A stretch of 64,000 nucleotides of DNA from Pseudotabrizicola formosa (GCF_002900965.1 NZ_PJOM01000001.1:744001-808000); one strand, 5' to 3'. Numbered from the stretch's first letter, positions 43,739-53,259 are shown. The notes: generated by a model from the sequence alone, not told the origin. Numbers and translations are program-made.

Positions 43739-45388
43739 ATGCACGCGGATTACATCATCATCGGGGCAGGCTCTGCCGGGTGCGCCATGGCGTATCGGCT
43801 GGCCGAGGCCGGGCGGCGCGTTACCGTGATCGAGGCGGGCGGATCGGATGCCGGCCCCTTCATCCAGATGCCGGCGGCGCTGTCCTATCCCATGAACATG
43901 GGCATTTACGACTGGGGCCTGCAATCGGAACCAGAACCGCATCTGGGCGGGCGACGGATGGCCACGCCGCGGGGCAAGGTCATCGGCGGGTCAAGCAGCA
44001 TCAACGGCATGGTCTATGTGCGCGGCCATGCCCGCGACTATGACACCTGGGCCGAGATGGGGGCGGATGGCTGGGGCTATGCCGATGTGCTGCCCTATTT
44101 CAAACGGATGGAGCGGTCGCACGGCGGATCGGGCCCAGAATACCGCGGCACCGATGGCCCGCTGCACATCACCCGGGGCCCGCGCGACAACCCGCTGTTT
44201 GATGCGTTCATCAAGGCGGGCGCGCAGGCGGGCTATCCGGTCACCGACGATTACAACGGCCAGCAGCAAGAGGGCTTTGGCCCGATGGAGGCGACCATCT
44301 ACAAGGGCCGCCGCTGGTCTGCCGCCAATGCCTATCTCAAACCCGCGATGGCGGGGGGCAATGTGCACCTTTTGCGCGGCAATGCGCGCCGCGTGGTGAT
44401 CGAGAATGGCCGCGCGACCGGGGTCGAGGTGGATCAGGGCGGTGCCCCCTTTGTGGTGCAGGCAGGGCGTGAGGTGATCATCGCGGCTTCCTCGCTCAAC
44501 AGCCCAAAGCTCTTGATGCTGTCCGGCATCGGCCCCGCGGCAGAGCTGGCGCGCCACGGCATCGCGCTGGTCGCCGACCGCCCCGGCGTGGGGGCCAATC
44601 TGCAGGATCATCTGGAGATCTATTTCCAGTTTGCCGCAGCCCAGCCGATCACGCTCTACAAGCATTGGAACATCTGGAGCAAGGCGCTGATCGGGGCGCA
44701 ATGGCTGTTCACCGGCAAGGGGCTGGGGGCCAGCAACCAGTTCGAGGCCTGTGCCTTCATCCGGTCGCGCGCAGGCATCGAGTACCCGGATATCCAGTAC
44801 CATTTCCTGCCCATCGCCGTGCGCTATGATGGCAAGGTGGCGGCGGGGGGGCATGGGTTTCAGGCCCATGTCGGACCGATGCGGTCGAAATCGCGTGGCT
44901 CGGTCACGCTGCGCTCGGCGGACCCGAAGGATCATCCGGTGATCCGCTTCAACTATATGTCGCACCCCGACGACTGGGCCGAGTTCCGCGCCGCGATCCG
45001 CCTGACACGAGAGGTCTTTGGGCAAGAGGCGATGGCCCCGTTTGTCAAAGGTGAAATTCAGCCGGGGCCGGAGGTGCAGAGCGATGACGAGATCGACGCT
45101 TTCCTGCGCGCGCATGCGGAAAGCGCCTATCACCCCTGCGGCACGGCCCGGATGGGGCGCCGGTCCGATCCGATGGCCGTGGTTGACCCTGAGTGCCGGG
45201 TCATCGGGGTTGATGGCCTGCGTCTGGCCGACAGTTCGGTGTTTCCCCAGGTGACCAATGGCAATCTGAATGCGCCGTCGATCATGGTGGGGGAAAAGGC
45301 GGCCGACCACATTCTGGGCCGCACGCCACTGGCCCCGATGAACCTTGGCCCCTGGATCAACCCGGACTGGCGGGTGGCACAACGGTGA
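43739..45388 (+). CDS. betA: Choline dehydrogenase
   Basis: 549 residues. GMC oxidoreductase: FAD-binding [23 protein letters not shown] signature [20 protein letters not shown], second signature [20 protein letters not shown] and catalytic His in [15 protein letters not shown]. Oxidises choline to betaine aldehyde at the membrane. Last gene of betIBA; a CtrA-type box begins 28 bp after its stop. Confidence 0.96.
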   Translation: MHADYIIIGAGSAGCAMAYRLAEAGRRVTVIEAGGSDAGPFIQMPAALSYPMNMGIYDWGLQSEPEPHLGGRRMATPRGKVIGGSSSINGMVYVRGHARDYDTWAEMGADGWGYADVLPYFKRMERSHGGSGPEYRGTDGPLHITRGPRDNPLFDAFIKAGAQAGYPVTDDYNGQQQEGFGPMEATIYKGRRWSAANAYLKPAMAGGNVHLLRGNARRVVIENGRATGVEVDQGGAPFVVQAGREVIIAASSLNSPKLLMLSGIGPAAELARHGIALVADRPGVGANLQDHLEIYFQFAAAQPITLYKHWNIWSKALIGAQWLFTGKGLGASNQFEACAFIRSRAGIEYPDIQYHFLPIAVRYDGKVAAGGHGFQAHVGPMRSKSRGSVTLRSADPKDHPVIRFNYMSHPDDWAEFRAAIRLTREVFGQEAMAPFVKGEIQPGPEVQSDDEIDAFLRAHAESAYHPCGTARMGRRSDPMAVVDPECRVIGVDGLRLADSSVFPQVTNGNLNAPSIMVGEKAADHILGRTPLAPMNLGPWINPDWRVAQR

Positions 45389-45416
45389 TGGCTTTGGGCA
45401 ACAGCGTTAACGCGCA

Positions 45417-45431
45417 TTAACCATTTGTTAA
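45417..45431 (+). promoter_or_regulatory. CtrA-type binding site upstream of nuclease gene
   Basis: TTAACCATTTGTTAA is a full TTAA-N7-TTAA match followed by C, and a third TTAA stands at 45407-45410. It lies 44 bp upstream of the ATG at 45475. CtrA control of this gene is inferred. Confidence 0.6.
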
Positions 45432-45474
45432 CTTTTTCCTTGCGACGCTGCGGCGATGGCCCGATGCCCGGGGC

Positions 45475-46131
45475 ATGTTCACATTTCGCTTCAGTCTCAT
45501 CCTGCTGGCCCTGTCATTGGCCGCTCCCGCCGCCGCTGTCACCCGCGATGGTGCCGCGCGGGTCATCGACGGTGATACGCTGGATCTGCAAGGCCAGCGC
45601 GTGCGCCTGTTCGGCATCGACGCACCGGAACGGGGCCAGAGCTGTGACCGCGCGGGGCAAAGCTGGGATTGTGGCGCATGGTCGGCCCAAATGCTGGCCC
45701 GCACGATTGCGAACCGCAAGGTCACCTGCACGCGCCAAGACACCGACCGCTATGGGCGCATGGTCGCCATCTGTACGGTGGGCGGCACAGATCTTGCGCG
45801 TGCCATGGTTCGGGATGGCGCGGCCCAGGCCTATCGGCGCTATTCCGACCGGTATGTCGCAGACGGGTCGGTTGCACGGGCGGCGGGCCTTGGCCTTTGG
45901 GCAGGGCGGATGACCACGCCCGAAGCGCACCGGCGCGCCCAGGCCCCCGCCGCACAGGCAGCGCCCGGGGGCTGCGAGATCAAGGGCAATATCAGCGCAT
46001 CCGGCCGGATCTACCATCGCCCCGGTCAGCGCGACTATGCCGCGACCCGCATCGATACCCAAAAGGGCGAAGCGTGGTTCTGCACCGAGGCCCAGGCCCG
46101 CGCCGCCGGTTTTCGCCCCGCGCGCCGTTGA
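45475..46131 (+). CDS. Secreted thermonuclease-family (SNase-like) nuclease
   Basis: 218 residues. Signal peptide MFTFRFSLILLALSLAAPAA. SNase domain about 25-145: ARVIDGDTLDLQGQRVRLFG, IDAPERGQSC, and TDRYGRMVAICTVGGTDLAR with catalytic-type Arg and Asp residues. A C-terminal 50-residue Cys-containing extension has the form GNISASGRIYHRPGQRDYAA, the excalibur-like/YHRPG domain often attached to such nucleases. It would degrade DNA/RNA in the periplasm or outside. Its promoter carries a CtrA-type box. Confidence 0.92.
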   Translation: MFTFRFSLILLALSLAAPAAAVTRDGAARVIDGDTLDLQGQRVRLFGIDAPERGQSCDRAGQSWDCGAWSAQMLARTIANRKVTCTRQDTDRYGRMVAICTVGGTDLARAMVRDGAAQAYRRYSDRYVADGSVARAAGLGLWAGRMTTPEAHRRAQAPAAQAAPGGCEIKGNISASGRIYHRPGQRDYAATRIDTQKGEAWFCTEAQARAAGFRPARR

Positions 46132-46203
46132 CTTGATCAGGGTCAAGGCCCATGGGGCGCGGATCTGCCAGACTGGCTCTGACACAAGCAACAGGAGGCG
46201 CAG

Positions 46204-46458
46204 ATGTCCAACACCCCGCATGAATTGGCCGAGGAATTCCCCGGTCAAGCCGACAAGATCCATGCCCTGAAACTGGCAGACCCGCATTTTGCCGGGCTCT
46301 TGGCCCAATACACTGACATCAACCGCGCCGTGCACCGGGCCGAAACCCGCGTCGACACGCTGAGCGAAGAGGCCGAAACCGCCCTGCGCCGCCAGCGCAG
46401 CCATCTGAAGGACCATATTGCGCATCATCTGGCGCATGGGGCCGACAGTCACGGCTGA
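46204..46458 (+). CDS. YdcH family (DUF465) protein
   Basis: 84 residues, wholly helical: HELAEEFPGQADKIHALKLA, DPHFAGLLAQYTDINRAVHR and LRRQRSHLKDHIAHHL. This is the YdcH/DUF465 pattern, small cytoplasmic coiled-coil proteins of unknown function. Ribosome site AGGAGG (46194-46199) before ATG 46204. Convergent with pccR. Confidence 0.9.
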   Translation: MSNTPHELAEEFPGQADKIHALKLADPHFAGLLAQYTDINRAVHRAETRVDTLSEEAETALRRQRSHLKDHIAHHLAHGADSHG

Positions 46459-46517
46459 TGTCGCCGGGTCAGGGGGCGGTGCCGCCTGACCCAACGTCGC
46501 CACCGGCGTCTTTCGGA

Positions 46518-47915
46518 TCAGGACAAGATTTCATAGGGCAGCATGTCGCGCCGGTCGGGGTTGACCCGCAACCGGCGTTCCAGCGGCGGCACCGACCGTT
46601 GGTGGCAATCGGGCCGTTCGCAGATCCGGCAGGAAATGCCGATCGGCTCGAACCGGCCTTTCAGGTCCAGCCCGTCGGAATAGACCAGTGCGCCCGCGTG
46701 CTGCACCTCGCAGCCCAGCCCGATGGCATAGCGGCGCGTGGCGGCGTGGAAGGCACCACCCGGCTTTGACACATCGCGCGACAGGCACAGGTAGCGCACG
46801 CCATCAGGCGTTTCCGCCAGCTGACGCAGAAAGCGGCCCGGGGTTTCAAACGCCTGATGCACGTTCCACAGCGGGCAGGCCCCGCCGAATCGGGCGAATT
46901 GCAGTCGGGTGGCCGAGTGGCGCTTGGTGATGGTGCCGGCCTGATCGACCCGCACAAAGAAAAACGGGATGCCCTTGGCCCCCGGCCGTTGCAGCGTCGA
47001 CAGCCGGTGCGCCACCTGTTCGATACTGGCCCCGAACAGATCGGCCAGACGCTCCAGATCATGCCGCGTGCTGATCGCCGCATCGAGAAAGGCGCGATAG
47101 GGCAGCAGGGCGGCCCCGGCAAAATAATTGGCCAGCCCGATCTTGGCGATGTCGCGCGCTTCGGGCGTGTGGAAACGGGCAAGGTCCAGTGTGGCGTCCA
47201 GCAGGTCATTCTGGGTGAGCAATGCCACCTGATGCAGCAGCTGAAACGCCTGTGTCGGCCCGGCGCTGCGGGCCGAGATGTCCAGCCGGCGGCTGGCCGG
47301 ATCATAGCTGCGCATGGCTCCGGTGTCGGTGAAATGCAGGCTGATCCCCCGCTGGTCCAGCGCCGCACGCGCGCAGGCGATCACATCGCGGCGGCCCTGC
47401 GGGCCGGTGGTGAAATGTTCGGCGGCGCGGTCCACCGCATCGAGATAATTGTCGCAATAGTGAAAGAAATCGCGCACCTCTTCCCAGGGAGAGGGCCGCA
47501 AGGCGGCATCTTCACGCCCCAGCGCCTCATCCAGGGAGGCCAGCCGTTCATGGGTCTGGCGATAGGCGCGGTGCAGGTCCAGCAAGCTGCGCGCCAGCGC
47601 GGGTGCATTCGACGCCGCCAGCCGCAGATCAGACAGCGGCGGGCTGGTTCCGCCGAACACCGGATCGGCCAGCGCCTCTTTCATGTCGCTGACCAGCCGT
47701 TCGCTTTCGCCCACCGTCAGTTCCGTGACATCCAGCCCGAATTCCTGCGCCAGTGCCAGCACCACCCCGGCAGACACCGGCCGGTGGTTGTTTTCCATCT
47801 GGTTGAGATAGGGCAGCGACACGGACAACCGGTCGGCAAACAGCTTTTGCGTCAGCCCCAGCCGCCCGCGGATTTCCCGAAGCTTTGCCCCGGCATAAAG
47901 CTTTTGCGTTGCCAT
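46518..47915 (-). CDS. pccR: Short-chain acyl-CoA responsive regulator PccR (ScfR family)
   Basis: 465 residues from ATG 47915 with GGGGGAG upstream. XRE helix-turn-helix at 8-65 (LREIRGRLGLTQKLFADRLS, LPYLNQMENNHRPVSAGVVL), then a long ImmA/IrrE-like and ScfR ligand region (AFQLLHQVALLTQNDLLDAT, GLANYFAGAALLPYRAFLDA) and a Cys-rich end (ISCRICERPDCHQRSVPPLE). ScfR proteins bind short-chain acyl-CoAs; PccR of Rhodobacter sphaeroides activates propionyl-CoA carboxylase genes. Nearby pccB, pccA and mcmA support PccR over its relatives RamB and MccR. Two TTTGCAAA palindromes lie just upstream. Confidence 0.9.
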   Translation of the reverse strand: MATQKLYAGAKLREIRGRLGLTQKLFADRLSVSLPYLNQMENNHRPVSAGVVLALAQEFGLDVTELTVGESERLVSDMKEALADPVFGGTSPPLSDLRLAASNAPALARSLLDLHRAYRQTHERLASLDEALGREDAALRPSPWEEVRDFFHYCDNYLDAVDRAAEHFTTGPQGRRDVIACARAALDQRGISLHFTDTGAMRSYDPASRRLDISARSAGPTQAFQLLHQVALLTQNDLLDATLDLARFHTPEARDIAKIGLANYFAGAALLPYRAFLDAAISTRHDLERLADLFGASIEQVAHRLSTLQRPGAKGIPFFFVRVDQAGTITKRHSATRLQFARFGGACPLWNVHQAFETPGRFLRQLAETPDGVRYLCLSRDVSKPGGAFHAATRRYAIGLGCEVQHAGALVYSDGLDLKGRFEPIGISCRICERPDCHQRSVPPLERRLRVNPDRRDMLPYEILS

Positions 47916-47926
47916 GTGCTCCCCCG

Positions 47927-47956
47927 CTTTGCAAAGGCATGTTGGCCTTTGCAAAG
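47927..47956 (-). promoter_or_regulatory. Twin CTTTGCAAAG palindromes upstream of pccR
   Basis: CTTTGCAAAG occurs at 47927-47936 and 47947-47956, centres 20 bp (two helical turns) apart and the nearer copy 11 bp from the pccR start. TTTGCAAA is, as I recall, the core of the R. sphaeroides PccR site. This suggests PccR autoregulation; the position over the start region suggests repression. Confidence 0.7.
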
Positions 47957-47978
47957 CTGCCGTCAAGCGCCGATCGGC

Positions 47979-49193
47979 TCAGGCCGAAAGCCCCAGGGCC
48001 CGCGCCCGCCGCATGACCCAAAGGATCGACAGCAGCGCGCCGACCGATGACGCCAGCATCAGCAGCACAAGGGGCAGCTCGGATGCGCCCGGCCCCAGCA
48101 ACGCGCCGGCTGCCGCCGCCAGCGCCGCGCCGCCGCCGATCATGATCGCGCCGCCAAGGCCCGAGGCGGTGCCGGCAAGTTCGGGCTTGATCGACAGCAG
48201 CCCCGCATTGGCATTGGGCAGGGTCATCCCATTGCCAAAGCCCACGAAGGTGGTGAAGCCAAAGAACACGAAGGGCGAATGCACCCCTGACAGTGTCAGC
48301 ACCGCCAGCGTGCCCAGCCCGCTCAGTGTGACCATCGAACCGAAGAACACCATGCGGTTCATCCCGATCCGCACCGAAAACCGCCCGGCCACAAAATTGC
48401 CTGCCGCATAGCCCACGGCCGTCAGGGCAAACAGCGCACCGACACCCGAGGCGGTCAGACCAAACACCTCGGTGCCGACATAGGGCGCGCCGCCGAGATA
48501 GGCGAAGAACGAGCCCGAGGCAAAGGCGGCGCAGAGCGCATAGCCCCAGAACCGCTGGGATCGCAGCAGTTGCGGATAAAGCCGCATCTGCGCGCCGAGG
48601 GTGACTGGGCGGAGTGTTGCGGTTTCCCCCAGATCGGCCCAGGTCAGCCACAGCGTCGCCAGACCCAGCACCAGCAACAGCCCGAAATTGGCCTGCCAGC
48701 CGATCGCCTCTTCCAGGACGCCGCCGATCACCGGGCCGATCATCGGCACAATGCTCATCCCCATGGTGACATAGCCGATCATGCTGGCGGCCTGTGCGTC
48801 ATCGGGCACCATGTCGCGCACCACGGCGCGCGACAGGACCATGCCCGCCGCGATGACGGCCTGCGCCATCCGGAACACCAGAAAGACGGTCGCATTCGGG
48901 GCCAGCAGCGTGCCCAGGGTGGCCAACAAAAACAGGACCAGCGACCAGAGCAGCACGCGGCGCCGGCCATAGCGGTCTGAAATCGGGCCGATCAGAACCT
49001 GCAGCACCGCCGATAGCCCAAGGTAGAGCGCCACAGACAGCTGCATCAGCGCATAAGGCACCCCGAACCATGCCGCCATTCCGGGCAGCGACGGCAGGAA
49101 GATGTTCATGGTCAGGGCGGAAAGCCCGGCGAGCAGGATCAGCGTCGCAATATGCGGCGGCGTCCGGCGGTTCAGAAATGTGCTCTCAGCCAT
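47979..49193 (-). CDS. Bcr/CflA-type multidrug MFS transporter
   Basis: 404 residues, twelve predicted helices. Motif A GPISDRYGRRRVLLWSLVLF after helix 2, and the drug:H+ antiporter stretch MIGPVIGGVLEEAIGWQANF after helix 5. Bcr/CflA members export drugs or small metabolites. 63 bp upstream of pccR on the same strand, with the TTTGCAAA palindromes in that gap; no specific link to propionate is evident. Confidence 0.9.
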   Translation of the reverse strand: MAESTFLNRRTPPHIATLILLAGLSALTMNIFLPSLPGMAAWFGVPYALMQLSVALYLGLSAVLQVLIGPISDRYGRRRVLLWSLVLFLLATLGTLLAPNATVFLVFRMAQAVIAAGMVLSRAVVRDMVPDDAQAASMIGYVTMGMSIVPMIGPVIGGVLEEAIGWQANFGLLLVLGLATLWLTWADLGETATLRPVTLGAQMRLYPQLLRSQRFWGYALCAAFASGSFFAYLGGAPYVGTEVFGLTASGVGALFALTAVGYAAGNFVAGRFSVRIGMNRMVFFGSMVTLSGLGTLAVLTLSGVHSPFVFFGFTTFVGFGNGMTLPNANAGLLSIKPELAGTASGLGGAIMIGGGAALAAAAGALLGPGASELPLVLLMLASSVGALLSILWVMRRARALGLSA

Positions 49194-49256
49194 ATGCCCT
49201 TGCTAGACCGCGTCACGCCCCCTGTACACGCCATTCGGGCAGATCGGCCTGTGCAC

Positions 49257-49613
49257 CTATGCCCATTTGTGAAAAATGAAAAATGCGCCCAGCCCGATGA
49301 ACGCAAAGCCGACAAGATGGTTCCAGCTGAGCGGTTCCTTGAGGTAAAATACCGAAAACACGGCAAAAACCGACAGGGTGATCACTTCCTGAATGGTCTT
49401 GAGCTCGGCCGCGCTGAAATGGCCATGGCCGATGCGGTTGGCAGGCACCATCAGGACATATTCAAAGAAGGCGATCCCCCAGCTGATGAAGATCACCATG
49501 ATGAGCGAATTTTCCTTGAACTTCAGATGGCCATACCAGGCAAAGGTCATGAAGATGTTCGACAGCAGCAACAGACCGATGGTGAGCACCGGAACGGAAA
49601 ACGGCAGGGGCAT
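49257..49613 (-). CDS. DUF486/DMT-family small membrane protein
   Basis: 118 residues with four hydrophobic segments (VLTIGLLLLSNIFMTFAWYG, LIMVIFISWGIAFFEYVLMV, LSVFAVFSVFYLKEPLSWNH, VGFAFIGLGAFFIFHKWA). Matches the DUF486 branch of the drug/metabolite transporter superfamily, which resembles half of a ten-helix transporter and probably dimerises. Substrate unknown. Confidence 0.88.
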   Translation of the reverse strand: MPLPFSVPVLTIGLLLLSNIFMTFAWYGHLKFKENSLIMVIFISWGIAFFEYVLMVPANRIGHGHFSAAELKTIQEVITLSVFAVFSVFYLKEPLSWNHLVGFAFIGLGAFFIFHKWA

Positions 49614-49791
49614 GGTCGGGGCGTCCTGAAAAGCGGGGCTGACAAGGCAGTGTTTCCCGCAGCCATAGCGGATCCGGACACTGGCTGCCAGATGCCCCTC
49701 TCTCTACCTTGTGAACGCCCGTGGTTTGCGTTTTGCGCGGGGCCTGCGCACTGTGCCGGGGCAATTCCGGATCATGCCCCGTTGAGGTTCT

Positions 49792-50784
49792 ATGCTCTCT
49801 CGCCGTCAGTTCTCTGTCTCTGTGGTGTTGGCCGGGGCCTTCGCCGCCCCGTCGCTGGTGCGGGCGCAGGGTGCCGCGCTGTCTGACCTGCGTGATGCGG
49901 CCATTGCCTTGCCGCAACTGCATGCCATTCTGGTGCAGCGCGGCGATGACCAGCTTCTGGCCGAAGCGCCGCGGGGGCGGGGGCTCACCGCGGCGGCCAA
50001 TATCAAATCCTGTTCCAAAAGCATCCTGGCGCTGCTGCTTGGCACCGCCATCGCGCGGGGCGAGATTGCGGGGCTCTCCGCGCGTCTGGGGGATGTCGCC
50101 CCAAAGCTCATCCCGCAGGACGCCACGGCAGGCGTGGCCGATCTGACGATGGAGGATCTGGTGACCCTGCGCGCCGGGCTGCAGGGCACCTCGGGGGGCA
50201 ATTATGGTGCTTGGGTCGGCTCGTCCAACTGGATTGCCTATGCCCTGCGCCAGCCGCGTGTTGCGCCGAACGGCGGGCGGATGATCTATTCCACCGGAAC
50301 CACCCATGTGCTGGGAGCGGCCCTTGCCGTCGCGACGGGCAAAGACCTGCGCTCATTGGCGCGCGAAAGGCTGGGCGCGCCGCTGGATATCGATGTTGCC
50401 TCCTGGACGCGCGATCCGCAGGGATATTACTTTGGCGGCAATGAAATGGCCCTGTCGCCGCAGGCCATGCTGCGCGTGGCGCTGATGATGCGCGACGGGG
50501 GCAGATTCGACGGGGCTCAGGTGATTGACGCCGACTGGATCCGCGCCTCGCAGGTGGCGCAGACCGCATCGCCCTATTCCGGGTTGGGCTATGGTCTGGG
50601 CTGGTTCCTCAGCCGCTCTGGTTGGGCCATCGCGCGCGGCTATGGCGGGCAGATCATCGCAAGCCACCCCGCGCGGTCCCTTGCGGTTGCCATCACGTCA
50701 GACCCGACCCAGGCCGCCCGGTCCGGCGGCTATTTCGGAGATCTGATGCGCCTGCTTGACGGCCCGGTTCTGGCACTGGGTTAA
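49792..50784 (+). CDS. Secreted serine hydrolase of the beta-lactamase/PBP class C family
   Basis: 330 residues. Twin-arginine-like signal MLSRRQFSVSVVLAGAFAAP. Class C fold with the SxxK nucleophile in AANIKSCSKSILALLLGTAI, a Tyr-containing second motif near MIYSTGTTHVLGAALAVATG and the third motif replaced by GYGGQ in IARGYGGQIIASHPARSLAV. Family members are esterases, D-aminopeptidases or PBP4-like enzymes; substrate unknown. Ends 140 bp before pccB, with the PccR-like sites in between. Confidence 0.87.
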   Translation: MLSRRQFSVSVVLAGAFAAPSLVRAQGAALSDLRDAAIALPQLHAILVQRGDDQLLAEAPRGRGLTAAANIKSCSKSILALLLGTAIARGEIAGLSARLGDVAPKLIPQDATAGVADLTMEDLVTLRAGLQGTSGGNYGAWVGSSNWIAYALRQPRVAPNGGRMIYSTGTTHVLGAALAVATGKDLRSLARERLGAPLDIDVASWTRDPQGYYFGGNEMALSPQAMLRVALMMRDGGRFDGAQVIDADWIRASQVAQTASPYSGLGYGLGWFLSRSGWAIARGYGGQIIASHPARSLAVAITSDPTQAARSGGYFGDLMRLLDGPVLALG

Positions 50785-50804
50785 GGCAGACAGCCGAGCG
50801 CGGA

Positions 50805-50843
50805 TTTGCTGATTTGCAATTAGCAATTCACAGCTAACAAATA
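50805..50843 (+). promoter_or_regulatory. Degenerate TTTGCAAA cluster upstream of pccB (candidate PccR sites)
   Basis: TTTGC (50805-50809), TTTGCAA (50813-50819), TAGCAA (50821-50826) and ATGCAAAT (50836-50843) crowd an otherwise AT-rich 40-bp stretch. TTGCT (50806-50810) and AGCAA (50822-50826) also form an inverted repeat around TTTGCAA. It lies 82-120 bp before the pccB start, a suitable place for an activator. Match to PccR sites is inferred from similarity to the palindromes upstream of pccR. Confidence 0.6.
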
Positions 50844-50924
50844 CTATGCAAATTTTCCCAATTCCGCTTTGCCCCCGCCCGTTTGCCCCCTATTGTGCAG
50901 GCTATTCCGCAGGGGGGACGCGCG

Positions 50925-52457
50925 ATGAAGGATATTCTGGCCCAGCTTGAAACCCGCCGTGACGCCGCGCGTCAGGGGGGCGGTGCGCGCCGGATTGCCG
51001 CGCAACATGCCAAGGGCAAGCTGACCGCCCGCGAGCGGGTCGAACTTTTGCTGGACGAGGGCAGCTTCGAGGAGTTCGACATGTTCGTCGCCCATCGCTG
51101 CACCGATTTCAACATGCAGGACGACCGCCCCGCGGGGGATGGCGTGGTCACCGGCTGGGGCACGGTCAACGGCCGCATGGTCTATGTGTTTTCGCAGGAT
51201 TTTACCGTCTTCGGGGGATCGTTGTCGGAAACCCATGCGCAGAAGATCTGCAAGATCATGGATATGGCTATCCAGAACGGTGCGCCGGTCATCGGCATCA
51301 ACGATTCTGGCGGCGCGCGCATCCAGGAAGGGGTGGCATCGCTTGCCGGCTATGCCGAGGTGTTTCAGCGCAACATCATGGCCTCCGGCGTGGTACCGCA
51401 GATCAGCCTGATCATGGGGCCTTGCGCGGGCGGGGCGGTCTATTCGCCGGCGATGACCGATTTCATCTTCATGGTCAAAGACACCAGCTACATGTTCGTC
51501 ACCGGCCCGGATGTGGTGAAAACGGTGACCAACGAGGTTGTCACCGCCGAAGAACTGGGCGGGGCCGCGACCCATACCCGCAAGTCCAGCGTGGCCGACG
51601 GGGCGTTTGAAAACGATGTCGAGGCCCTTGCCGAAACCCGCCGCCTGATCGATTTCCTGCCCCTGAACAACCGGGAAAAGGCTCCGGTGCGGCCCTTCTT
51701 CGATGATCCGGCCCGGGTCGACAAAAGCCTGGATACGTTGATTCCCGACAATCCGAATCAGCCCTATGACATGAAAGAGCTGATCGCCAAAATCGCCGAT
51801 GAAGGCGACTTCTTTGAAATTCAGGCCGCGTTTGCCGCCAATATCATCACCGGCTTCATCCGGCTGGAAGGCCAGTCGGTCGGTGTGGTGGCCAACCAGC
51901 CGATGGTTCTGGCCGGTTGCCTTGACATTGATTCCAGCCGCAAGGCTGCACGTTTCGTGCGCTTTTGCGATGCGTTTGAAATTCCGATCCTGACTCTGGT
52001 CGACGTGCCCGGATTCATGCCCGGCACCAGCCAGGAACATGGCGGCGTGATCAAGCATGGCGCGAAGCTGCTGTTTGCCTATGGCGAGGCGACGGTCCCC
52101 AAGGTGACCGTCATCACCCGCAAGGCCTATGGCGGAGCCTATGACGTGATGGCCTCCAAACACCTGCGCGGCGATTTCAACTACGCCTGGCCCACCGCCG
52201 AAATTGCGGTGATGGGGGCCAAGGGTGCGGTCGAGATCCTGTATCGCAGCGAGTTGGGCGACAAGGACAAGATTGCCGCCCGCGTGCGCGATTACGAGGA
52301 CCGCTTTGCCAATCCCTTCGTGGCTGCCGAAAAGGGATTTATCGACGAGGTGATCATGCCGTCCTCCACCCGCCGCCGGATTTGCCGGGCCTTTGCTGCG
52401 CTGCGCACGAAGAAGTTGGCGAACCCGTGGAAAAAGCACGATAACATCCCCCTTTGA
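50925..52457 (+). CDS. pccB: Propionyl-CoA carboxylase beta subunit (carboxyltransferase)
   Basis: 510 residues from ATG 50925, AGGGGGG upstream. Carboxyltransferase with N- and C-terminal crotonase folds: [99 protein letters not shown] and [20 protein letters not shown]. Moves the carboxyl group from biotin to propionyl-CoA. It is separated from pccA by about 2.2 kb of small genes, an arrangement common in Rhodobacteraceae. Confidence 0.97.
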   Translation: MKDILAQLETRRDAARQGGGARRIAAQHAKGKLTARERVELLLDEGSFEEFDMFVAHRCTDFNMQDDRPAGDGVVTGWGTVNGRMVYVFSQDFTVFGGSLSETHAQKICKIMDMAIQNGAPVIGINDSGGARIQEGVASLAGYAEVFQRNIMASGVVPQISLIMGPCAGGAVYSPAMTDFIFMVKDTSYMFVTGPDVVKTVTNEVVTAEELGGAATHTRKSSVADGAFENDVEALAETRRLIDFLPLNNREKAPVRPFFDDPARVDKSLDTLIPDNPNQPYDMKELIAKIADEGDFFEIQAAFAANIITGFIRLEGQSVGVVANQPMVLAGCLDIDSSRKAARFVRFCDAFEIPILTLVDVPGFMPGTSQEHGGVIKHGAKLLFAYGEATVPKVTVITRKAYGGAYDVMASKHLRGDFNYAWPTAEIAVMGAKGAVEILYRSELGDKDKIAARVRDYEDRFANPFVAAEKGFIDEVIMPSSTRRRICRAFAALRTKKLANPWKKHDNIPL

Positions 52458-52523
52458 ACGTGGCAGGGCAAAGGGGTGGCTTCATGGCGCATAGCAGCGG
52501 CACATACATCGGCGGGGCAGGGC

Positions 52524-52910
52524 ATGACTGATCCGGTCACCCGACAGACGGACCTTTCCGCCCCGGAAGCGGAGCTGATTGCGGTGCCCTCGGGCCAGCC
52601 GGTGACGTTGCAGGATGTGATCTGGAATGCCCCCGGCCCGCAGGGTCTGGCCGTGCGCTTTCGCTTTGTCGCCCCACAGATCGCCCGCGAAGGCGGCACA
52701 GTGCCCTATGAAACGGCGGCAGAAGATATTGTTCATCTGTGTCAGACCTATGCCCTGCCACGGTTGAGCGCGTTCGGGCCGCAGCCGACGCAGATCATCA
52801 TCTCGCTTGCCGATCAGCCGGTGCCGTTTGGCGAAACCGCCCCCGAAGCAACGCAATTTTTCGAATCGTTCAGCCACCAAGATGGCCACTGCATATTGGA
52901 GATGTTCTGA
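52524..52910 (+). CDS. Conserved hypothetical protein of the pcc cluster (DUF6497-like)
   Basis: 128 residues from ATG 52524 (MTDPVTRQTDLSAPEAELIA); GTG 52476 would add 16 residues. No signal peptide or membrane helix. Central motif VPSGQPVTLQDVIWNAPGPQ, then GLAVRFRFVAPQIAREGGTV, ETAAEDIVHLCQTYALPRLS and an acidic aromatic end. I associate this pattern with a Rhodobacterales family (DUF6497) next to pccB, but give it no function. 66 bp after pccB, same strand, probably cotranscribed. Confidence 0.75.
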   Translation: MTDPVTRQTDLSAPEAELIAVPSGQPVTLQDVIWNAPGPQGLAVRFRFVAPQIAREGGTVPYETAAEDIVHLCQTYALPRLSAFGPQPTQIIISLADQPVPFGETAPEATQFFESFSHQDGHCILEMF

Positions 52911-53121
52911 TGGACTCCCAAGATATGGTGGTGGCACCGGTCCCCGGACGCCGTGCTGATGTAGCAGAGTCACAGGCGCCAAACTTGGCACGCACCCCAT
53001 GTCAAACCCGGCAGCATTCCGCTACAGTCGTAGCAGGCCGGACCCAAGCGGCCTTTGCCTCAGATGAACGGTGTGCTATCGGATATCCCGATGCAACCTT
53101 CCAAGAATATAGGAGACGAGG

Positions 53122-53259
53122 ATGTCGAAGAGCACGAAAACTTTCCTGGCGCTGTGCGTTGTGGCCTTTGCTGCTGCCTGTGCCCCAAAAGAATCTGAAG
53201 TCGTTTACGTGGACGAGCCGGTTTCGGTTGAGCCCGTCTACACCGGCAAATACAAGTAA
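53122..53259 (+). CDS. 45-aa small lipoprotein
   Basis: ATG 53122 with AGGAG (53111-53115) upstream. Encoded protein: signal MSKSTKTFLALCVVAFAAAC with a Cys at 20 as lipobox, then APKESEVVYVDEPVSVEPVY and TGKYK. Small lipoproteins of this shape (acidic, Val/Pro/Tyr repeats ending GKYK) recur in Rhodobacteraceae. The longer open frame over the same DNA (52739-53512) has no signal or domain and is judged a shadow. A hairpin with arms at about 53265-53280 and 53287-53303 follows and may be its terminator. Confidence 0.8.
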   Translation: MSKSTKTFLALCVVAFAAACAPKESEVVYVDEPVSVEPVYTGKYK

